Shown: in pieces, positions 14,788 to 24,900 of the stretch | Layout of the letters: each line of letters opens with the position of its first letter | Numbering within the stretch: position 1 is the first letter of the stretch | Assembly (NCBI RefSeq): GCF_009720735.1 | Contig: NZ_WNKU01000012.1 | Location: 51,058 to 115,057 of the forward strand | Source of the DNA: Heliobacterium mobile | Lineage (GTDB): Bacteria > Bacillota > Desulfitobacteriia > Heliobacteriales > Heliobacteriaceae | DNA: 64,000 bases | Direction: 5' to 3' | Program-made: the position numbers and the translations under genes | The notes under the pieces: model-generated | The model's input: the letters and a program-made list of their open reading frames with translations, nothing else | Databases searched by the model: none | Told to the model about the DNA's origin: nothing

Positions 14788-14954
14788 TTATTCGTAATAA
14801 AATTTTACAAAAGGAAAAATTTTAAACTAATGATTCTTGAGAGAAATGACGATATAATTAGAGTGTTATTGTCTGCAGTCAAAATTGTTCGATTCCAGGG
14901 CTTCAAAACAAGTTACATAAGCCTGTTTATACACCGGGAGGTGGCCTACTCCGC

Positions 14955-15758
14955 ATGATTCGTGGCTTATACACATCGGCTTCTGGCATGTTAGCTCAAC
15001 AAGCAAACCAAGACGTGATCGCGAACAACCTGGCCAACGTCAATACAGCGTCTTACAAAAAAGACCGGGCTGTTTTTCAAGCTTTTCCGGAAATGCTCAT
15101 CCGCCGCATAGCCGACTTTAGCCCGCCTGCACCGGGAGAGATCGAAAAAAATCCTATCATCGGCCGTTTGGGTACCGGTGCCACACTAGATCGGATTTGG
15201 ACGGATACATCCTACACCGGTGTCCGCAATACAGACGTGCCTACCGATGTAGCTATTGTCGGACAGGGATACTTTGTCGTAAACACACCGGATGGCGAAC
15301 GGTACACTCGCAACGGGCAATTTAAAGTGCGCCCTGACGGAACCCTTGTCACATCGGATGGGTTAGAGGTTCAAGGGCAAAATGGCTCCATCGTCGTACC
15401 TTCCAGTACCAGTATCCGTATCGACGAGAACGGCCGAATCTTAAACGGAACACAGGAGATCGCCCAGCTTCGGATTGTCGGATTTGACGAGGCCCAAGCC
15501 AGTCAAAATCTGCCGATTGAAAAACAAGGGGACAGCCTCTACCGGCCCAGTCAACAAAATGGAGCAGGCGGTCTGCAAAATCTGCCACAGGGGCAAATCC
15601 AGATCAAATCGGGGGCCCTCGAGTTATCAAACGTCAACGTCGTCCAAGAAATGGTTCAAATGATCAGTGCCACGCGGGCCTATGAGGCAAATCAAAAAGC
15701 CATTCAAGCTCAGGACGGCACCCTCGAAAAGACTTGTGGAGAACTTGGGAAAGCTTAG
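14955..15758 (+). CDS. flgF: Flagellar basal-body rod protein, FlgF/FlhO type
   Basis: A 267-residue component of the flagellar rod. The N-terminal rod motif (MIRGLYTSASGM ... IANNLANVNTASYKK, residues 1-36) and the C-terminal helix (NVNVVQEMVQMISATRAYEANQKAIQAQD) are characteristic of axial proteins, and the middle carries VAIVGQGYFVVNTPDGERYTRNG. It is the first of two adjacent rod genes, as flhO-flhP near mbl in B. subtilis. GGGAGGTGG precedes the ATG. No convincing sigma-D promoter was found. Confidence 0.92.
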   Translation: MIRGLYTSASGMLAQQANQDVIANNLANVNTASYKKDRAVFQAFPEMLIRRIADFSPPAPGEIEKNPIIGRLGTGATLDRIWTDTSYTGVRNTDVPTDVAIVGQGYFVVNTPDGERYTRNGQFKVRPDGTLVTSDGLEVQGQNGSIVVPSSTSIRIDENGRILNGTQEIAQLRIVGFDEAQASQNLPIEKQGDSLYRPSQQNGAGGLQNLPQGQIQIKSGALELSNVNVVQEMVQMISATRAYEANQKAIQAQDGTLEKTCGELGKA

Positions 15759-15790
15759 CATACCAGAAATGACCAAGAGGTGAAAGCGCT

Positions 15791-16567
15791 ATGATGCGAG
15801 CCCTTTATTCGGCCGCCACGGGGATGATCGCCCAACAGCTAAATATGGATACCATTGCCAACAACCTGGCCAACGTAAATACATACGGATATAAGAAGAA
15901 CCGCGCCGAATTTCAAGACCTCCTTTACAGTACGATGCGGAACGCAACAGCACAAGTTCCTACGGGAATGCAAGTAGGATCGGGGACACGGCCCAGTTCC
16001 ATCACCACCATCACGACGACAGGCAACATGATTCAAACGGAAAGCCCAACCGACCTAGCTATCACTGGTGAAGGGTACTTCCGGATCACCAACCCGAATG
16101 ACGATAACGTCCCCTTTTACACCCGTGACGGTAGTTTTAAGATAGACAGCCAAGGCTATATGGTAAATGCTGACGGATACCGACTCGCCGACATCGATCC
16201 CTTTCCCGAAGGGGCAACGAAAATCGACATCAATTCAGACGGTGCGATCTCTTACCAGGACATCAACGGAGATCGGGTCAACACCGGACAAAAGATTCAA
16301 CTCTATACCTTTACCAACCCGGCAGGCCTAACCCGCCAAGGGCGCAACTTGCTGACGCAATCAGCAGCCTCCGGTGACGCTACCGGTGGTGACCCTAATG
16401 TGGACGGAAGAGGCGGTATCGCCCAGCGTTACCTAGAATCGTCGAACGTACAAGTTGTTGACGAGATGGTCAACATGATCACGGCTCAACGGGCTTACGA
16501 AGTGAGTACGAAGGCGATCCAGTCTTCCGATGAGATGCTCGGCCAGGCGAACAACTTGAAACGCTAA
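15791..16567 (+). CDS. flgG: Flagellar basal-body rod protein, FlgG/FlhP type
   Basis: A 258-residue distal-rod protein, paralogous to the upstream gene. It has the rod motif LYSAATGMIAQQ ... IANNLANVNTYGYKKNRAEFQDL (residues 5-45) and the C-terminal VQVVDEMVNMITAQRAYEVSTKAIQSSDEML. The FQDLLY segment after the motif is typical of FlgG. It begins 32 bp after flgF with AGAGGTGAAAG; ATG at 15794 is an equal alternative start. Confidence 0.92.
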   Translation: MMRALYSAATGMIAQQLNMDTIANNLANVNTYGYKKNRAEFQDLLYSTMRNATAQVPTGMQVGSGTRPSSITTITTTGNMIQTESPTDLAITGEGYFRITNPNDDNVPFYTRDGSFKIDSQGYMVNADGYRLADIDPFPEGATKIDINSDGAISYQDINGDRVNTGQKIQLYTFTNPAGLTRQGRNLLTQSAASGDATGGDPNVDGRGGIAQRYLESSNVQVVDEMVNMITAQRAYEVSTKAIQSSDEMLGQANNLKR

Positions 16568-16605
16568 ACCCCTTCGCTAACAGGAAAAATGATTTTTCTT
16601 TCATC

Positions 16606-16647
16606 GAGAATACCGTTTTGCAAATTTTGCAGACGGTCTTTCTTTTT
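16606..16647 (+). terminator. Terminator after the flagellar rod genes
   Basis: ACCGTTTTGCA and TGCAGACGGT form an imperfect stem around 16612-16636, followed by CTTTCTTTTT. Confidence 0.7.
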
Positions 16648-16709
16648 CAGCAGGATAAATTAACGAGAAAAGAGAAAAAAGATACAAAACACCAAAGGGG
16701 GATCTAACG

Positions 16710-18068
16710 ATGACGAGAAAGCAAATACCTAACCTTTTCCGAAAAATCGGGCTCGCCATCCTTTTGACTCTTTTCGCCGCATTCAGCCCATCCGCCCATC
16801 CCGCCCAAGCGGACGACGGAGGATATCAAGTCGAATGGGTATACAGCACCACCTCGCAAACAGATCTACGGAACATACGGGAAGCTGTCGACGAGTATAT
16901 CCGGAATGACGGAGCCCTCCGCGGATATGCCGGACAACCCATGGTCGGATACGGCGGATATCCTGACTCGGAAGATCGACATCGCGTCTTATACAACATT
17001 CACTTCATCGGCTATAGTGATCCTAAGAAACCATTAGAAGTATCACCCGTAGAACTCAGTCGAGGTACAATCTCCTTTGGAAAGCTGCCTGATGGATACC
17101 AGAGCACCTACTCAGCTACCTTTCAAGTAAAAAAAGATGATTCTCAACCGGATAAATGGATTGTTGAATCGGTCTATGGCGGAAAACCGCCTTTCTACCG
17201 AATTGGATTTATCGTCGGTGGAAATGATTCCAGTATACCGTCCTACGCCACAGTCATCGTACCCCGAAGCGGTAAGATCACAAACATATACGAAACGACC
17301 GCACGGTTCCAAGCGAGTATTCCCAGTTCCTGTGTGGATACCGTTACGACCTTACGGTATTGGCAGTTAGATGTACAGAAAATCACCGGAGACCGTAACG
17401 TGTTACCGCCTTACCCGCTGCGGGGAATTCACTTGGAATCCCAAAAGGACGAAGGCAGAGCGACTTTGTTTGTAAATCCCTTTAAAATTCGGTTTGCCGT
17501 GGATGATATTCAGACGCCGAGCATCGCTCTATGGGACAAAGACAAGAAGACATGGCAACCTATCATAACCAACGTGGTTACCGATGGTAAAGAACGTTGG
17601 GCCGAAGCAGAGACGGCTTTCACAGGCGATTTTGCTTTGTTCTCGCAGGCTGTCAGCAAGCCTGTAGAAGCCGATCATAAAGCCAACATCTTTGACTCCC
17701 TTGAACAAATCGGCGGTGTCAACGTGAATAAAACACCAGTCCGCTTTGATATCGCCAAACCCTACATCGAAGATAATCGTGTTATGGTTCCCCTGCGGCC
17801 GATCGCGGAAGCCATCGGTGCTACGGTCCAGTGGGAACTTGACGAAGAACAACAAAAAGTAGAGATATACAAGAACGGAAAACAAATTGGTTTTTATATC
17901 GGTCAAAAACGGGTTATAACAAACGGGCCGGCGTTAGAAATCGATGTTCCAGCAAAAATCGTTGATGGACAGACCGTAGTTCCTGTCCGGTTTTTGGCCC
18001 AAGCTCTTGATTTAGACATCGCTTGGGATTCCCTGAATAAAATCGTGAACATCACCGCAAAGGATTAA
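16710..18068 (+). CDS. Secreted protein with C-terminal copper-amine-oxidase N-terminal-like domain
   Basis: A 452-residue protein with a signal peptide (positively charged start, hydrophobic residues 14-27, likely cleavage after AQA near residue 34). Residues 1-330 are not recognised. The last ~115 residues (PVRFDIAKPYIEDNRVMVPLRPIAEAIGA ... VDGQTVVPVRFLAQALDLDIAWD) form the two-half repeat known as copper amine oxidase N-terminal domain (Cu_amine_oxidN1, PF07833). In Firmicutes this domain is common in wall proteins that have no oxidase activity. It has its own ribosome binding site (AAAGGGGG) and is framed by terminators, so it is probably a single-gene unit. Confidence 0.8.
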   Translation: MTRKQIPNLFRKIGLAILLTLFAAFSPSAHPAQADDGGYQVEWVYSTTSQTDLRNIREAVDEYIRNDGALRGYAGQPMVGYGGYPDSEDRHRVLYNIHFIGYSDPKKPLEVSPVELSRGTISFGKLPDGYQSTYSATFQVKKDDSQPDKWIVESVYGGKPPFYRIGFIVGGNDSSIPSYATVIVPRSGKITNIYETTARFQASIPSSCVDTVTTLRYWQLDVQKITGDRNVLPPYPLRGIHLESQKDEGRATLFVNPFKIRFAVDDIQTPSIALWDKDKKTWQPIITNVVTDGKERWAEAETAFTGDFALFSQAVSKPVEADHKANIFDSLEQIGGVNVNKTPVRFDIAKPYIEDNRVMVPLRPIAEAIGATVQWELDEEQQKVEIYKNGKQIGFYIGQKRVITNGPALEIDVPAKIVDGQTVVPVRFLAQALDLDIAWDSLNKIVNITAKD

Positions 18069-18073
18069 ACCAT

Positions 18074-18107
18074 AAGGGACGCAACCAGCACGTTGCGTCC
18101 CTTTATT
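18074..18107 (+). terminator. Terminator after the 16710 gene
   Basis: AAGGGACGCAAC (18074-18085) is the exact complement of GTTGCGTCCCTT (18092-18103), followed by TATTTG. Confidence 0.92.
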
Positions 18108-18160
18108 TGACACCTAAAAAAAAGCTACCTATAATGAACTTTGACTGACCATTCGGTCGG
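18107..18160 (+). promoter_or_regulatory. tetR promoter with TetR-type operator
   Basis: A near-perfect sigma-A promoter, TTGACA (18107-18112) and TATAAT (18130-18135) with 17 bp spacing, is followed at 18141-18160 by TTGACTGACCATTCGGTCGG. Its core GACC-N4-GGTC is a partial palindrome of the type bound by TetR/AcrR repressors. The site lies at the transcription start, so autorepression is likely. A related site is before the TolC-like gene at 41824. Confidence 0.75.
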
Positions 18161-18181
18161 AATAGAGGAGGCAATAGGCCC

Positions 18182-18202
18182 ATGGAACAGGGGAAGCCGT
18201 GA
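18182..18202 (+). CDS. Short upstream ORF (six codons) coupled to tetR
   Basis: ATG GAA CAG GGG AAG CCG TGA has the best ribosome binding site of the region (GAGGAGG at 18165-18171, ten bases away). Its stop codon overlaps the ATG of tetR (TGATG). It may only serve translational coupling; no function for the peptide is implied. Confidence 0.4.
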   Translation: MEQGKP

Positions 18203-18795
18203 TGAAACCGGATAAAGACAAACGAAGCCGGATCTTGTTAGCTGCCGTGCAAGCCTTTTCCAAGCAAGGCTATCACAAAACCAAAATCGAACAAATTGCA
18301 CAAAAAGCAGATGTAGGAAAGGGAACCGTTTATGAATACTTCGCCAGCAAAGAACAACTATTCTTTGAGATGATTAAATACAGCTTTGCTCAGTATCGAT
18401 ACTACATACAAGAAGCGGTGGTAAAAGAAAAAAAGGTTGACGGGAAACTACGTGCCTTTATCACCCAACATTTCCAGTTTGCAGAGGAATACAGCACGTT
18501 AGCTAGGGTCATCTTTTTGGAAAACATCAATCAAGATGGCTCTTTGCATCGTTGGTTCCTCGAAGAACGGCAGCAGCATATCGCCTGGCTAGAGCAACTA
18601 CTAGCACAAGCCAAACAACAAGGCGAAATAGTCGAAATATCAGAAAAAGTCCTAGCCCGGGCAATTTTTGGTGCTGTCGCTTCGGTGGGGCACATGTATA
18701 TCCAAGAAAAAAGTGCACTTAATCGCCGAGATGTAACAGAACAATTACTCTCAACCTTTTTGTCAGGAATCACGAAAAATACAATAAGCACATAA
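18199..18795 (+). CDS. TetR/AcrR-family transcriptional regulator
   Basis: A 198-residue repressor with the typical N-terminal helix-turn-helix (residues 28-50, TKIEQIAQKADVGKGTVYEYF), followed by KEQLFFEMI and a variable ligand-binding C-terminal region. GTG at 18199 or ATG at 18202 can be the start; both follow AGGGGAAG. It probably represses its own promoter through the operator at 18141. A related operator at the promoter of the TolC-family gene (41892) makes that gene a likely target, so the regulon may concern export or envelope damage. The ligand is unknown. Confidence 0.9.
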   Translation: MMKPDKDKRSRILLAAVQAFSKQGYHKTKIEQIAQKADVGKGTVYEYFASKEQLFFEMIKYSFAQYRYYIQEAVVKEKKVDGKLRAFITQHFQFAEEYSTLARVIFLENINQDGSLHRWFLEERQQHIAWLEQLLAQAKQQGEIVEISEKVLARAIFGAVASVGHMYIQEKSALNRRDVTEQLLSTFLSGITKNTIST

Positions 18796-18965
18796 TGGAG
18801 AACGCAAGAGCAGCTAGTGAACAAGGGAAGGGCTTCCCGGAAACGATTGGGAGGCCTTGCTCATTTAAGGAATCTTTTACAAAACTGACGGAGAGGGAAG
18901 GAAGTCCAACCCTTGTGCAGAATATCAAGGATAGCCCGACCGACGACGTAGGGGAGAGGAACATT
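18796..18965 (+). other. Leader region of the 18966 gene with a possible structured RNA
   Basis: This 170-bp stretch can be read as an N-terminal extension of the next gene, but the signal peptide only begins at 18966. GAGC/GCTC (18808-18811 with 18859-18862), AAGG/CCTT (18823-18826 with 18855-18858) and CTTCCC/GGGAGG (18833-18838 with 18849-18854) would form one nested, bulged stem. It matches no riboswitch class I can recognise. Confidence 0.35.
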
Positions 18966-21900
18966 ATGAAGTTGTTGAAACGAAAAGTCTCTACGCTAGT
19001 CCAAAAAACTGTCGCAATCTTACTGACTATCGCCCTAACCCTCACCATCATACCACTAAAGCCTTCATGGGCGGCGGCGACCGTCACCAAGATTACATAC
19101 GCAGCCCAAGACGCGCCTGCCAACGGCAGCAGCGTCACATTATCACTAACGATCGTGGGAACAGGCGTCTCCACGGCAAATGCATCGAACATATACTTTA
19201 AATACGGCAATACAACGATTCCCTTCACAAAAACGGGTGGTTCATCGGCTGGGAGCGGGACAGACTTTATCACCGGTAATATTGTGATGAAAAGTGAGTA
19301 TAACATTCCCTCGAACAGCTATCTAACCTTATTTTTTGACGGCAACTTATACGAAAACGGATTTCTCTATCGGGCACGGACGACAAGGGAACTTTCCGTA
19401 GATAAGACCTACGTACGAAACGACGTCAGCACCCAAGTCACCTTGAGCAGTTCCGGTTTTTTTGACGATGGCGACAACTGGGCCGGAACGATTGTAAAAG
19501 AGCGAGTAATCAATTTTGGCGGTTTATTGACGTTCCCTGTCGTCCAAAGCGCACCAGCGGGGCAGGAAACAAACTATGCCGTGAAAGCCGCAGGTTCGGA
19601 GAAGATCAGCTTCTGGACCCCGACCGCAGGCCAGGGATTATATGACATAACCATGCGACGAGCTATGGAATTCCCGTCCCCGGCGGGTGCCTTTATCAAC
19701 CGAATCGAAGAAGATACCGTCTACAAGGGATTTGGCCTTACTGGAGATTACTCTCAACCGCCAGTTCTGACCAAGATTGAGGCGAAACCTCTCGCAAACC
19801 TTGATCCGGACTCAGACCCTCCCGGGGATCGTCCTGGAGACTTATCCCTCCAGTACAGAACTAGCGCTGTGCAAGACTTACAAGATTATATCCGCGTCTA
19901 TGTATGGTTTACCGATATTGCCTCCAAACTGACCGATCCCAGTATTCATTATGATCTGGTCATCAAAAACTCCATAAATAGGATTTACAAGGATACTAAC
20001 GGGTTATACTACGCGGACGTACCTCGAACAATTGCCCAAAGTAAAGAAAACGCTCAGGCCTTTGTGGCCAGAAGTGACTATATCAACTCCCTAGGATATT
20101 CCGTCACCCTTTGGGCCGACCCGTATCACCGCTATAACGGCAGCAATATCCAAATCAATAAACCGGTGATAGGCGGTGTGGTGTACTTAAAGAAAGGCGA
20201 CACCTCAACGCTCGAAATCGCCGATACAAATGTCCCCGGCAACTTCAACATTAATAACCTGTCCGATCCTACAAGCATAATCAGTAATGACGAATTGCAA
20301 ATCCGAGTCGGAAATAAAGAAAACGGCACCTGGTTAAAACCGGAGAACCAAGCGGTTAACGTGACCTCTCCAGGAGCAAATAAAATTACCTTCAGCCTTC
20401 AAGCGAATGTAGACGTCAACCCGGGAGAAGAAACTCCGATTTGGATCTTCAGCAAGTACGGCTACTCCAAAATCGATTCCAAGATCGTCTTTCTATCCCA
20501 ACAGGATTCACCCAGCATCGCCTTAACCGATGGAGTAAAAGTCGATGCCTATAACGGTCAATCTGTCAGCTCCTATACCGTACACGCTACATATCCCCAA
20601 AGGGAGTCGGGCTTGGAACGCACTGTACCGCGCGACGCTGATAAGGTGGACGTCATCTTAACCGGTGTGAACTATATCCAAGGCGTCACCTGGGTAAAAA
20701 TCGGCGATATCATCATTCCAAAGGAAGACATTAAAGTCAACCAACCAATCATTGGCAAACTCACCTTAACGATTCCAAAGAGTAAAATGCCGGCGCAGCC
20801 GGGCGACGTTCCCATCACTGTATACAACGGACCGGATCCGGCAACAGCCCCTAAATATGAAGAGACCGTAAGCCGTGACAAGAACAGCTTCAATACCGTC
20901 ACCAACGGCTTTCGCTTCCTCAGCGTCCCCGATTTTCCCACACTGCCCCATAAACCAGAGACCGAGAAGTGGCCGGAACGGATCATTGATAACACACGAT
21001 CAGACTACTACACCTTGTTAAACCAGTTTGTAGAAACACCAACACCGAAGCTTGACTGGCGGGGCAATCAAATCATCAAATTAAAAAATGGCCAAGATTT
21101 CTACCGTGTATTCTTTAAAGGGACTGACCCGGCTTCAGATCCAGACAAATGGATCACACCCAAGGTTACGGTAAAGCTCAAAAACGGAAACCTAGCGCCG
21201 TACACAGCCACCACCTTAGAAACCTACACACCAGACCCCGTATCAGGAGAAGTATCCTTCCGGATGCCCGATCTCAGCCAAAGTGGCTTTCCCGATCCGG
21301 CTACCAGCACCTTAAATCCGTATCGTGTCGACGTGGAAATCGAAAACCCCGATGGACAAAAGATCGTGCTGCCAGAGGCATTGGATATTGTCAACCGGAG
21401 CAGCACCAAACCGACGGTAGACACATTTATTCCCGACCAAGTGCCAAACGTAACCGGCCATGATGTTCTCGTGAACGGATCAAATTTTGCCGAATCCGTT
21501 AATAATCCTCCGAAAGTGTACATGGGCTTTTGGCCCACCGACACCACCTTTACAGATTCCCAGCACGTCATGTTTAAAACATACCAGCAAGATTTTCTCG
21601 AACCCTTAATCCAGTACATTGATGTACCGGTGACCGTCGTCAACCCGGACGGAACAGCCTCTGACCCGAAGAAGATCAGGGTCATAAAAAATACCCCAAA
21701 CGCTCCATCCATCTCCGACGTAGTCCCGAAATTCGGCCCGGCCCAAAGCAATGCCAAACCGATCATCTTCGTCAAGGGCAGCAACTTCAAAACACAAGGA
21801 CGCTTGCTAACCCAGATTTACATCGACGAGGTCCCGGCAACCTTGCCCAACCAGTACACGGACAACTTGATCAGCTTTGAACTTCCTTACATAACGGCCC

Positions 21901-24900
21901 CCCGCCAGAACATGCATATCATCTTGCGCTTCTCCGACGACTCAGTCGCCTGGAGCCCCTTTAACACCTACTTAACAAACCCAATGACCGTGAATGCTGT
22001 TGTACCCGATTCTGGCCCGGCTCTACAGACATCAGGACAAACACAACCTACCATGGCCGACGTCACGATTACGGGGAGCGGCTTCGGCACATCGCCGGAG
22101 GTATACGTCGGCGGCGTCAAAGTCACCCAATTCAACGCCACTCCCACTGACACGACGCTCATGTTCCGAGTTCCCCCGTTGCCTGCCGGTACCTATAAAA
22201 TCACGATCGTCGACCCTGTAGGAAAATCTATCGGTTCTACCCCGAATGACTTTACCTATTTGGATACATCCAGCGCCACTTCACCGACGGTCACCAGCGT
22301 AAACGTATATGAAGGAAAAACAAATAAACCCGTTCCCCCACAACCTTTATCTTCTGGGGGGGGGCAACAAGTGACTGTCGTCGGGAATCTCTTCATGATG
22401 CCGAACACAACCAACCCTCCGAACCCGCGTGTCTTTATTGCCGGTAAAGAGATCCCCTCGTCTGCCTTCATCGAAACGCCCACAACGACCCGGCTCGTCT
22501 TTACCACCCAACCGACCGACCCCAGCTTCTTCAGCGCTAACGAGACGAGTAAAACCGTGGACCTGCAAGTGATGCGCTCCGACGGTGCGATTGCAGCTTG
22601 GAAAGTGACCATTGCCCGTTCGACCCCAGTGATCGACTCCATTTCTCCTTGTGGAGCAGACATTGATGACAGCCCACGGCCAAAAATTTATATTGCAGGA
22701 ACAGATCTCCAAAGCGGGATGACCGTTCGTTTCGGCGACGACATCCCCGGCAAAGAAAAACCTGGAGAGGGACCTAACGATGTAACCGCCACGAGAATCG
22801 GAGATAAACCGGGCTCATCGACCGAAGGTATCAAACTCATCACCTATAACCGGGACACGAAAAAAGGCGTCTACCTTGTCACCGTTCCTGATTTGACCAA
22901 CCTGTACGATAAAAATGATATGACGAAAAACTGGATACGAATCCGCGTCTACAATCCGGACGGACAGGTGGCCGAAAAGAACGGCTTCTACTTCCGTATT
23001 TATCAAGACGAACAAGGGCCAACCATCACCAGCATCGACCCGGACCGTCACTCCGCCAAAGGCGGAACGTACGCCACGATCACCCTGACAAACCTGAATA
23101 TCGATTATACAGACAAAAAACAATGGCCCTACTTTGTCTTCGGCGGCATTCGCGTGATGCCCAATGACAGCACAGGCATCAACTATCCGCCTGATCCCAA
23201 CCAAAACCTGACTAACGAACCGGTTGTACTCAAAAAGGCCCCCGATAGCCCTGATGGCGAATGGGTCTTCGACGTCCGTGTACCGGCCTTTCCCTGGCCG
23301 ACGGAAGGGGCCTATAAAGATGCCGAAGAATACCCGAATGTAGAAGTCCTCGCCGTGAACCGCAACAATTGTACGGCCACGAAAGATACCGGTGTTGGAC
23401 ATATCACCTATACCCGCCCTCATGGCGACATCGTCATCACCAACATCGACCCCACGACCGGTACGACCGATGGCGGCACTGAAGTGACATTAACGGCAGC
23501 CATCATACCGGAGACTCCGACGACGGAAGGATCAAACGGTTTCTCTACCAAAAACGGCATGCCACGGGTCTTCTTCGGTAGTGTCGAGGGCACCGTCACC
23601 GACGTCTCGGAAGACGGGAAGACGCTCAAAGTAACCACACCGCCTCACGAAATCGGCTCTGTTCAAGTGATCGTCATCAACCCAAACAACGCCCAAGGCA
23701 CAGCACCGAAACCGTTCGTCTTCGCCGATATTCCTGTCATCGACAGCATCAAACCGGCCAGCGGCCCCTACGCCGGCAACATCGCTGCGGTGATCAAGGG
23801 ACGGGGCTTTACTGCTGATAAGGTAACCGTAACCTTTACCGTCGGCTCGGCTTCTGCTACGGCCACCGTCAAGAAAGCCACCGAAACGGAAATCCAGATC
23901 ATCGTCCCTCAATCGCCGGCGACCATCCCCGACGGGGATATCAAAGTCAAAGCCGATATATCCGTGACAAACTCCGACGGCAGCAAAGGAACCAAGAAAG
24001 AAGCCTTCACCTATTACAAAGACGACGGGCAACCGGTAGAATCTCCCCAAGTCACCGTCAAAGTGCTCAATAAAAATGCCATCCGCCTCAGTTGGGACCC
24101 GGTCAACATGGCAAAGGCCTACGAGGTACAAGTCTCCGAGGGCGATCGGGGGAACTACCGCCTTGACCAAGTCGTGGACGCTGGCCAAACCCAAAACGGC
24201 AAAGTCTATGTCATCGTCAAGGGGCTTGAAGCCAACAGCCAATACTGGTTCCGTGTGCGAGCCATATCTTCGGCAGGGCTGGGGCCGTACTCAGAAGACA
24301 TATCGGCGGAGACGAACAACAAAGACGGTTTCGATGGATTTGAACAGCCGGATAACCAAATCGTCACCGATCCAGAGGGAGCCAAACTCATCCTCCGCAA
24401 AGGAACCATCGAAAAATACTACGACTTGCGCAAAGATGCCTTAGGGGCGTCGGCAACGAAACAAGTATCTTTTAGTCCTGACGTGCAAGGGTTTAACAAT
24501 CCCGTACTCCTCGATAACGGCAATTGGAAAGTCGTCATTCCCCCGACCTCTCTTAAATACAACGCCGGAAACATGATTGAAAGCTATGCCACTGTTCGCG
24601 TCGCCCCGGCACCAGGCCAAGCCAAAGAACAAGTCCTATTGGCCAACCGGAACCGCCAGCCCCTTTCGGAAGTCTACGAATTTACCCTGAACTATAATGA
24701 TGGAAAACAGTCATTTACTCCCGCTGACTACGGCCAACCCTTTACACTGACCGTAAACTACCGTTCTCCTGGGCTGAACCGAGGTGCTGCCATGTACTAT
24801 TACAACTGGCGGACTGGCCAATGGCAGCGACTCAACAGCTATACTGACCCAGTCGCCGTCTCGGCGAACATTGAGCACGCTGGATACTACACTGTCTTCC

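Noticed and set aside
14822..14856. Sigma-D (flagellar) promoter before flgF
   Set aside because: TAAA and GACGATAT occur but are 21 bp apart instead of about 15; not convincing.
18795..18965. N-terminal extension of the giant protein from ATG 18795
   Set aside because: The extension is polar and would bury the signal peptide that begins at 18966; the better ribosome binding site is also at 18966.
18796..18965. c-di-GMP (GEMM) riboswitch before the giant gene
   Set aside because: The conserved GEMM core motifs are absent; only a generic nested stem is visible.
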